The notes under the pieces were generated by a model, which saw only the letters and a list, made by a program, of their open reading frames with translations, was not told the origin of the DNA and ran no database searches. A DNA stretch of 10,477 nucleotides. Source: an uncultured Leuconostoc sp. Its GTDB lineage: Bacteria > Bacillota > Bacilli > Lactobacillales > Lactobacillaceae. The DNA is taken from contig USIU01000028.1 in assembly GCA_900554745.1 (NCBI GenBank), forward strand, positions 1 through 10,477, given 5' to 3'. This document shows, piece by piece, positions 6,133 to 10,477 of the stretch (positions within the stretch are counted from its first letter, which is position 1; each line of letters begins with the position of its first letter). A program made the position numbers and the translations under genes.

Positions 6133-6666
6133 ATGATCGTACTTTTTAACAAACCCTATAATGTTTTGACAAAATTCACTGATGCGGATGGTCGACCGAC
6201 ACTGGCGGATTATATCGATATCCCACGGGTCTATGCGGCCGGTCGTTTAGATATGGATAGTGAGGGGTTATTGTTGTTAACTGACAGCGGCCAGTTGAAC
6301 CACGCGCTGACTGATCCAGATAATAAGGCGTATAAAACTTATGTCGTACAAGTTGATGGGATACCAACGAAAGCGCAATTAAAGCAACTCGAAAATGGGG
6401 TTGAATTAAAGGATGGTTGGACGCTACCGGCGAAAGTTAAGCGCATCCCGTATCCAAAATGGCTCTGGCCACGGGAAAATCCAATTCGTGTCCGCAAAAA
6501 TCAACCAACAAGTTTTATTCAACTCAAGATTAAGGAAGGGCGTAACCGGCAAGTACGGCGTATGACCGCTGCGGTCGGCTTGCCAACGTTGCGCCTGATT
6601 CGGACGCACATTGGGGATTATCATTTGGCTGATTTAAAGCCAGGCGAATATCGCGTCATCAAATGA
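6133..6666 (+). CDS. rluE: 23S rRNA pseudouridine synthase, RluE-like, no S4 domain
   Basis: It is a member of the RsuA/RluB/E/F family, which converts a specific uridine in rRNA to pseudouridine. The 177-residue chain lacks an N-terminal S4 domain and, from memory, resembles E. coli RluE (23S U2457) through VLFNKPYNVL, VYAAGRLDMDSEGLL (catalytic Asp40), WLWPRENPIR and EGRNRQVRRMTAAVG (135-149). The exact target base in this host is inferred. The frame is open from an ATG at 6112, but the extended -10 at 6117-6125 lies inside that extension and no ribosome site precedes either ATG, so the ATG at 6133 is taken, giving a probable leaderless start. It is the first gene right of oriC, 82 bp before yebC. 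Confidence 0.88.
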   Translation: MIVLFNKPYNVLTKFTDADGRPTLADYIDIPRVYAAGRLDMDSEGLLLLTDSGQLNHALTDPDNKAYKTYVVQVDGIPTKAQLKQLENGVELKDGWTLPAKVKRIPYPKWLWPRENPIRVRKNQPTSFIQLKIKEGRNRQVRRMTAAVGLPTLRLIRTHIGDYHLADLKPGEYRVIK

Positions 6667-6683
6667 TACTGTGCGCATTTTGG

Positions 6684-6712
6684 CGTACAAAATACGATGG
6701 AACCGTGATAAT
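6684..6712 (+). promoter_or_regulatory. Possible yebC promoter
   Basis: GATAAT (6707-6712) differs from the -10 consensus at one base. The -35 position 17 bp upstream (CGTACA, 6684-6689) has three of six bases. Weak, but the 82-bp gap from rluE leaves room for a promoter. Confidence 0.35.
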
Positions 6713-6748
6713 ATTGAAGAGATAAACAAAAACAGATGAGGTGAGACC

Positions 6749-7465
6749 ATGGGACGTAAGTGGGAAAACATTAAGATGAAAAAGGCGCAGACCGATGGGG
6801 CTGCCGCTAAAGTCAACAGTAAGTATGGCATCGAAATCTACGCAGCTGCTAAGCAAGGGAACAGTGTTGATCCAGAAGCGAACTCAACGTTGAAGTTCGT
6901 TATCGAACGTGCTAAGCAAGCCCAAGTACCAAAGCATGTCATTGAACGTGCCTTGGAAAAGGCGAAGGGTTCAGGCGATGAAACCTTTATCGAGGGACGT
7001 TATGAAGGCTTTGGACCAAATGGCTCATTATTGATTGTTGATACGTTGACGTCTAACGTTAACCGGACAGCTACGAATGTCCGGACAGCCTTTAATAAAA
7101 ACGGTGGGACATACGGTGCCGCTGGTTCGGTCAGCTACTTGTTTGATGAAACTGGCGTGATTGTGTTTGAAGGTGACGACGCTGATGCCGTATTGGAAAC
7201 GTTGTTAGAAGCAGAAGTTGACGTGCGTGATGCAGAACAACAAGACGAACAAGTTGTGGTTTATACAGAACCCGCTGATTTGCATAAGGCAATCGAAGCA
7301 CTCCGTCAAAACGGTGTATCAGAATTCTCAACGACAGAAATTACAATGCTACCACAAGCTGAAGTCACGCTTGAAGGCGAAGACTTAGCCACATTTGAAA
7401 AGCTTGTTGATGCCCTTGAAGCCGACGATGATGTCCAAAAGGTCCATCATAACGTTGCGCTTTAA
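6749..7465 (+). CDS. yebC: YebC/PmpR-family protein, YeeI (YebC2) type
   Basis: The 238-residue product begins MGRKWENIKMKKAQTDG, which marks the YeeI branch of the family; the other branch begins MAGHSKW. Other family blocks are EIYAAAKQG, LKFVIERAKQAQVPKHVIERA, RYEGFGPNGS and VNRTATNVRTAFNKNGG. It is annotated in many genomes as a transcriptional regulator; recent work on the B. subtilis YeeI-type protein points instead to a translation factor that relieves ribosome stalling at proline runs. The three-domain length is normal. The ATG has a strong GAGGTGA site 5 nt upstream. It sits alone between rluE and rpmH, ends in a terminator, and shares a translation theme with its neighbours. Confidence 0.95.
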   Translation: MGRKWENIKMKKAQTDGAAAKVNSKYGIEIYAAAKQGNSVDPEANSTLKFVIERAKQAQVPKHVIERALEKAKGSGDETFIEGRYEGFGPNGSLLIVDTLTSNVNRTATNVRTAFNKNGGTYGAAGSVSYLFDETGVIVFEGDDADAVLETLLEAEVDVRDAEQQDEQVVVYTEPADLHKAIEALRQNGVSEFSTTEITMLPQAEVTLEGEDLATFEKLVDALEADDDVQKVHHNVAL

Positions 7466-7479
7466 GCAATCGATGAAGC

Positions 7480-7503
7480 AGCCATCAGACGATGGCTTTT
7501 TTT
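7480..7503 (+). terminator. Rho-independent terminator after yebC
   Basis: AGCCATC (7480-7486) and GATGGCT (7491-7497) form a 7-bp stem with a 4-nt loop, followed by a run of seven T residues (7497-7503). It lies 15 bp past the yebC stop. Confidence 0.88.
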
Positions 7504-7504
7504 G

Positions 7505-7533
7505 TTGTTCAAAAAGGTGAGATAGCGTACAAT
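7505..7533 (+). promoter_or_regulatory. Possible distal rpmH promoter
   Basis: TTGTTC (7505-7510), a 17-bp spacer and TACAAT (7528-7533) follow directly on the yebC terminator. This would give a leader of about 130 nt for rpmH. Confidence 0.4.
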
Positions 7534-7587
7534 GGTCCTATTGGGATGATTCACACATTAGCTGGCGATTGATTTACACGGAGATGC

Positions 7588-7616
7588 TTGCTTATAGATG
7601 TGATCCATGTTATGAT
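7588..7616 (+). promoter_or_regulatory. rpmH promoter
   Basis: TTGCTT (7588-7593), a 17-bp spacer and TATGAT (7611-7616) preceded by TGT make an extended -10 type promoter. The predicted start near 7623 gives a leader of about 50 nt whose 5' end can form a small hairpin (TGCAAA 7628-7633 with TTTGCA 7637-7642). Confidence 0.6.
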
Positions 7617-7672
7617 TAAAATCGAATTGCAAAGTTTTTGCAGGTAAAAATCGCGAATGGAGGTGAACACAC

Positions 7673-7807
7673 ATGAAGCGTACATACCAACCAAAGAAGC
7701 GCCATCGTGAACGCGTACACGGATTCCGTAAGCGTATGAGCACGAGCAACGGTCGTAAAGTTTTGGCTCGCCGTCGTGCAAAGGGCCGCAAGGTTCTATC
7801 AGCCTAA
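7673..7807 (+). CDS. rpmH: 50S ribosomal protein L34
   Basis: This 44-residue protein begins MKRTYQPKKRHRERVHGF, continues RKRMSTSNGRKVLARRRAKG and ends RKVLSA. It is almost entirely basic, as expected of L34, which binds 23S rRNA in the large subunit. The length is exactly that of the family. The ATG is preceded by GGAGGTGA, the strongest ribosome site in the window, at 6-nt spacing. L34 directly upstream of rnpA is a nearly universal bacterial arrangement. A hairpin with a T run follows the stop codon and probably keeps L34 output far above that of rnpA. Confidence 0.98.
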   Translation: MKRTYQPKKRHRERVHGFRKRMSTSNGRKVLARRRAKGRKVLSA

Positions 7808-7811
7808 CAAG

Positions 7812-7844
7812 GTCGCTGCTATGCAGTGGCTTTTTTATTTTTTT
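7812..7844 (+). terminator. Terminator or attenuator between rpmH and rnpA
   Basis: GTCGCTGC (7812-7819) pairs with GCAGTGGC (7823-7830), 8 bp including two G-T pairs and a 3-nt loop, followed by TTTTTTATTTTTTT. It starts 5 bp after the rpmH stop. Because rnpA has no obvious promoter of its own, it probably stops only part of the transcripts. Confidence 0.75.
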
Positions 7845-7851
7845 AAAAGCG

Positions 7852-7911
7852 TGAGGACTGCTAGGGTGGGCCGGCATCGCGATGCGGCCAAAACCGCGTA
7901 CATATCCCTCA
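7852..7911 (+). other. GC-rich structured segment ahead of rnpA
   Basis: Between the rpmH terminator and rnpA, GGCC (7869-7872), a bulged G, the palindrome GCATCGCGATGC (7874-7885) and GGCC (7886-7889) form a strong hairpin. TGAGG (7852-7856) can pair with CCTCA (7907-7911) to enclose it, and GCGG (7884-7887) with CCGC (7894-7897) is a competing pairing. The segment is far richer in GC than the DNA around it. I do not recognise a known RNA family. Possible roles are control or processing of the rnpA message. Confidence 0.5.
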
Positions 7912-7927
7912 AGAGAGACTAAATCTA

Positions 7928-8278
7928 ATGAGAAAAACTTTCCGAATAAAAAAACCGGCTGAATTTCAAACTGTTTTTAATAAACACCAGTCTGTCGCAA
8001 ATAAATATTTTATTCTTTACCAACTCCAAAAGCCTGAGCAGAAGCATTTTCGCTTGGGTTTGTCTGTGAGTAAGAAGGTTGGGAAAGCGCACGATCGGGT
8101 TTGGGTCAAGCGCCGCATTAGACAAAGTATTTTAGAACTCAAACCACAATTACCACAAGAGTTGGATTTGCTTATTATTGCGCGCCCAGCTGTTGCCAAA
8201 AAAAGCCAAAAATTCATCAAAGAACAAATTACACATGTGCTAAAATTAGCTAATATTTTGAAAGTAGAAGACCGATGA
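7928..8278 (+). CDS. rnpA: Ribonuclease P protein component
   Basis: RnpA is the protein subunit of RNase P, which trims the 5' leader from precursor tRNAs together with the catalytic RNA (rnpB, not in this window). The 116-residue basic protein shows the family N-terminus MRKTFRIKKPAEFQTVF and the core FRLGLSVSKKVGKAHDRVWV followed by KRRIRQSI. The usual RNR motif (A-x-x-R-N-x-x-K-R) reads A-H-D-R-V-W-V-K-R, so the conserved Asn is Val and the next residue is Trp. The ribosome site is weak (AAGAGAGA, about 10 nt before the ATG). It overlaps yidC by four bases (ATGA), so the two are translationally coupled. Confidence 0.96.
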   Translation: MRKTFRIKKPAEFQTVFNKHQSVANKYFILYQLQKPEQKHFRLGLSVSKKVGKAHDRVWVKRRIRQSILELKPQLPQELDLLIIARPAVAKKSQKFIKEQITHVLKLANILKVEDR

Positions 8279-9114
8279 AACGTTTTGAAAATATTCTAAA
8301 AAAGATTGGCCCGTTACCCCTTATCCTAGCAGCTGTGGCGTTAGTGATTATCATCGTGGCTAGTGCCTCGTTTAACGGACATGTTGCGTCGCATGGGCTG
8401 TGGGGCGCAATTGTTGCGGCCTTTACATCAGCTATTTTGGGATCAGCCGCTTGGTTTGGCAACAACTATGGCATGGGCATTATTATTTTCACCATTTTGA
8501 TTCGTTTCTTGATTTTGCCATTGATGGTTTATCAAGTGCACTCAATGATGAAAATGCAAGGGGTACAACCAGCATTAAAGGCGTTACAAGCTAAGTATCC
8601 AGGTAAGGATACGGAGAGCCGGCAACTCATGATGGCCGAGCAACAAGCTTTGTATAAAGAAGCGGGCGTTAACCCATTTGCGTCATTACTCCCATTAATT
8701 GTGCAAATGCCAGTGTTGATTGCTTTGTACCAAGCCATCTATACGTCACCGGTGTTGAAGTCAGGTAAGTTTTTGTGGTTGCAACTCGGCAGCCATGATC
8801 CTTACTATGTTTTGCCAATCTTGGCGGCAGTCTTTACGTTTGCCTCATCATGGTTGTCTATGCAGGCGACGCCAGAACAAAACGGGATGACGAAGGCAAT
8901 GCCTTATATTTTCCCGGTTGTTATTTTCTTTTCAGCCATTGCAGTGCCAAGTGCCTTGTCACTTTACTGGGTTGTCGGAAACGTCTTTCAGACAATTCAA
9001 ACATTCTTTTTGCAAAATCCTTTTAAAATGCGACGTGAACGCGAATTGGCGAAGCAAAAAGCACGTGATTTACAACGTAAAATTAAAAAAGCAAAGCGGA
9101 GCGCACGGCGCTAA
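8275..9114 (+). CDS. yidC: Membrane protein insertase YidC/OxaA (SpoIIIJ family)
   Basis: YidC inserts and folds membrane proteins, alone or with the Sec translocon. The 279-residue protein has an N-terminal hydrophobic segment (13-31), a first core helix GMGIIIFTILIRFLILPLMV (66-85) with the conserved groove Arg77, a charged cytoplasmic hairpin (86-130), then helices at about 133-155, 177-196, 210-226 and 227-246, and a strongly basic tail (251-279) that may contact ribosomes. Gram-positive homologues usually carry a lipobox cysteine after the signal sequence; here the segment reads LVIIIVASASFNG and the protein contains no cysteine. Its start overlaps the rnpA stop (ATGA). A strong terminator follows, and jag, often next, is absent. 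Confidence 0.95.
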   Translation: MKRFENILKKIGPLPLILAAVALVIIIVASASFNGHVASHGLWGAIVAAFTSAILGSAAWFGNNYGMGIIIFTILIRFLILPLMVYQVHSMMKMQGVQPALKALQAKYPGKDTESRQLMMAEQQALYKEAGVNPFASLLPLIVQMPVLIALYQAIYTSPVLKSGKFLWLQLGSHDPYYVLPILAAVFTFASSWLSMQATPEQNGMTKAMPYIFPVVIFFSAIAVPSALSLYWVVGNVFQTIQTFFLQNPFKMRRERELAKQKARDLQRKIKKAKRSARR

Positions 9115-9126
9115 AATCGTGTGTGT

Positions 9127-9161
9127 AAGAACGACTTTCTGTCAGAAAGTCGTTCTTTTTT
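9127..9161 (+). terminator. Rho-independent terminator after yidC
   Basis: The arms 9127-9140 and 9144-9157 form a perfect 14-bp stem around GTC, followed by a run of six T residues (9156-9161). It starts 12 bp past the yidC stop and closes the rpmH-rnpA-yidC unit. Confidence 0.93.
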
Positions 9162-9176
9162 GTGCGATTGGTGACG

Positions 9177-9205
9177 GTTACAGTCGTACAAAAAACTGTT
9201 ATAAT
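9177..9205 (+). promoter_or_regulatory. Promoter of the GNAT-corA unit
   Basis: GTTACA (9177-9182, four of six bases), a 17-bp spacer and TATAAT (9200-9205) preceded by TGT form a strong extended -10 promoter. It lies just after the yidC terminator. The expected start is near 9212. Confidence 0.75.
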
Positions 9206-9219
9206 AAATCCTGTTATGC

Positions 9220-9247
9220 GCTAGCGATTATCATCGTAATGGCTAGC
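9220..9247 (+). repeat. Inverted repeat in the leader of the acetyltransferase gene
   Basis: GCTAGCGATTA (9220-9230) and TAATGGCTAGC (9237-9247) are 11-bp arms with one mismatch and a 6-nt spacer. The repeat starts about 8 nt after the predicted transcription start and ends 6 nt before the first ATG. It could be an operator or an RNA hairpin; no T run follows. Confidence 0.5.
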
Positions 9248-9253
9248 TGTTAA

Positions 9254-9739
9254 ATGTTAAGGAAAGTAGGCCACGATTGTATGACCCACATGACAACAAC
9301 TGCGCCAGATGACAAGGTACAACTACGGCCAATGCAGCCGCAAGATGTTGCCAGTGTGGCTAAGATTTACTTGACTAGTCGGCAGGCTTATTTTCCGTGG
9401 GTGAAAAACCCCCAATATGCAGATTTTGAGCGGGTAAGTGTCGGCGAACAAGTCCAAGTCGCCGTTGTGGCCGGTGAGATTGTCGGCTTTGCGGCCTTAT
9501 CGGAGTGGGATAGTTTTTTACATTTGCTTTTTGTTAAAATCGGCTGGCAGCAACAAGGTGTGGGTAAATTATTACTTAATTGGGCGCGTCAGCGGGCGCA
9601 ACAACCGTTGGAGCTAAAAGTGGTGCAGGAAAATGTGGCTGCCCAACGCTTTTATGAACGGGAAGGTTTTCAGATTGTGGCGCGCGATGATTTTGCGCAA
9701 CCTAGAAATGTGACGTATAGAGATGATCGAAACAGTTAA
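9254..9739 (+). CDS. GNAT-family N-acetyltransferase
   Basis: This GCN5-type acetyltransferase would transfer an acetyl group from acetyl-CoA to an amine; the substrate cannot be told from sequence. In the 161-residue reading, VQLRPMQPQDVASVAKIY (22-39) is the family N-terminal strand and helix, the acetyl-CoA loop is QQQGVGKLLL (99-108), and ENVAAQRFYEREGF (126-139) is the C-terminal motif with the usual Tyr. The start is uncertain. No good ribosome site precedes the ATG at 9254, while ATGs at 9281 and 9290 sit closer to the domain start and AAGGAAAG lies 15 nt before 9281. The last 17 bp overlap the next gene, so the two are probably cotranscribed from the promoter at 9177-9205. Confidence 0.85.
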   Translation: MLRKVGHDCMTHMTTTAPDDKVQLRPMQPQDVASVAKIYLTSRQAYFPWVKNPQYADFERVSVGEQVQVAVVAGEIVGFAALSEWDSFLHLLFVKIGWQQQGVGKLLLNWARQRAQQPLELKVVQENVAAQRFYEREGFQIVARDDFAQPRNVTYRDDRNS

Positions 9740-10477
9740 AAAATTTAGCCGCTTTACGTGGCATCATATATCGAATTTAACCCCAGAAGACACCAAAACA
9801 CTGGTGGCAGACCATCAATTAACCCATGAAATGATTGGTTATGCTGTTGACCATAACGAAGCGGTCCGCATGGAGTATGATGCGGCGGCTGAGGAAGCCT
9901 TGATGGTGATTGACGTGATTTCATATCACAATGATGCAGTGGAAACACGACCAATTGGGATTTTATTTGCGCACGGTGATTTATATACGTTTTCACATAC
10001 CGTTACGGACTATGTCCAAGCAGTACTATTAGCGCCGGAAAACCGGCAAGAACGGGCAGCTGATGAAGATATTAGTGCCATTGACTTTGTGATGACGGGT
10101 TTATATACGCTGATGATGCGCTATGTCGAACAAATTACTGAAATTAATCGCAAGCGGCGGGTAATTCAATCACAATTTGGTCATCAAAAACGCACAACAA
10201 AGCAAATGAATGACTTGTTGCGTTTGCAGACTCAGATGATTTATATCCAAAACTCACTGGCTAATAATCATGTGATGTTAGATACCTTTAAGCTCGACTT
10301 TGAAGATAGGTTGTCTAATTTTGAAATTGAGCATATTGACGATGTCCGCGTCGAAATTAGTCAAGCGGAGCACATGGCTGATTTGGCGGTAGCAGTGATT
10401 GCATCGGTTGTTGACGCCTATGGTAACTTGAGTAGTCGTGATTTGGATTGGACCATGAAGCTCCTCACGGTCTATTC
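9723..10477 (+). CDS. CorA-family divalent metal transporter, N-terminal 251 residues (3' end outside window)
   Basis: The product looks like a CorA-type magnesium or cobalt channel. Visible are the N-terminal cytoplasmic alpha/beta region (about 1-110, with FTWHHISNLTPED near the start and IGILFAHGDLYTFS at about 78-91) and the long charged helices, including TKQMNDLLRLQTQMIYIQNS and the RDLDWTMKLLTVYS block that leads into the first membrane helix. The two membrane helices and the diagnostic YGMN motif would lie past the window edge, so the family call rests on the soluble part and the helix order. The ATG at 9723 overlaps the acetyltransferase gene by 17 bp and has only a weak ribosome site, fitting translational coupling. 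No stop codon occurs up to the window end. Confidence 0.8.
   Translation, partial: MIETVKKFSRFTWHHISNLTPEDTKTLVADHQLTHEMIGYAVDHNEAVRMEYDAAAEEALMVIDVISYHNDAVETRPIGILFAHGDLYTFSHTVTDYVQAVLLAPENRQERAADEDISAIDFVMTGLYTLMMRYVEQITEINRKRRVIQSQFGHQKRTTKQMNDLLRLQTQMIYIQNSLANNHVMLDTFKLDFEDRLSNFEIEHIDDVRVEISQAEHMADLAVAVIASVVDAYGNLSSRDLDWTMKLLTVY

Noticed and set aside
6674..6696. Imperfect inverted repeat CGCATTTTG / CAAAATACG after rluE
   Set aside because: One mismatch and no following T run, so it is not a convincing terminator; it lies near the possible yebC promoter and may be chance.
7551..7877. 108-codon minus-strand frame opposite rpmH
   Set aside because: It is the antisense of the basic L34 gene and its leader; no start signal or family match.
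8918..9253. 111-codon plus-strand frame covering the yidC end and the following spacer
   Set aside because: It is out of frame within yidC and runs through a strong terminator and a promoter. Its last codons, reading ALAIIIVMASC, look like a hydrophobic peptide but lack a start of their own.
9754..9996. 80-codon minus-strand frame inside the CorA-type gene
   Set aside because: The plus-strand frame is open to the window end and has CorA features; the antisense frame has none.
1..10477. Mobile elements, tRNA, rRNA, CRISPR repeats or phage genes
   Set aside because: No transposase, integrase, terminal repeats, cloverleaf, rRNA-like stretch or regularly spaced repeat was found; the window is conserved core chromosome.

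Overview
This window spans the chromosomal replication origin of a low-GC Gram-positive bacterium. The protein families, the 44-residue L34, the short 23S pseudouridine synthase and the YeeI-type YebC protein all fit the Lactobacillales. The wording of several proteins (L34, RnpA, DnaN starting MMQFSINR) and the moderate GC content suggest the Leuconostoc/Weissella branch of the Lactobacillaceae, most likely Weissella. That placement is inferred from memory of the families, not from a database search.

The genes point away from a central origin. To the left, on the minus strand and in order of transcription, are dnaA (initiator), dnaN (sliding clamp), yaaA (S4 RNA-binding protein), recF (gap repair) and gyrB (gyrase subunit B, cut by the window edge just before its TOPRIM domain). 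This is the classic dnaA-dnaN-yaaA-recF-gyrB order of Firmicutes. A strong terminator between dnaN and yaaA, followed at once by an extended -10 promoter, splits the run into two transcription units.

The origin is bipartite, as in Bacillus. One DnaA-box cluster lies upstream of dnaA (5771-5979). A second lies between dnaA and dnaN (4196-4287), with a GGGG block, a 15-base DnaA-trio (TAG TAG TAA TAA TAA) and an AT-rich tract beside it, which together look like the unwinding site.

To the right, on the plus strand, are an rluE-like 23S rRNA pseudouridine synthase gene that appears leaderless, yebC (YeeI type), rpmH (L34), rnpA (RNase P protein), yidC (membrane insertase, ATGA overlap with rnpA), a GNAT acetyltransferase, and the 5' part of a CorA-type metal transporter gene that overlaps it. 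The ancestral neighbours rpmH-rnpA-yidC are kept, but rluE and yebC sit between dnaA and rpmH, and jag does not follow yidC.

No mobile element, tRNA, rRNA or CRISPR array was seen. No wholly new system is visible. The points most worth a second look are the DnaA-trio, a 12-bp palindrome resembling a shortened parS, a hairpin in the dnaA leader, the leaderless rluE, the long basic tail on the S4 protein, the altered RNR motif in RnpA, and a GC-rich structured segment between rpmH and rnpA.
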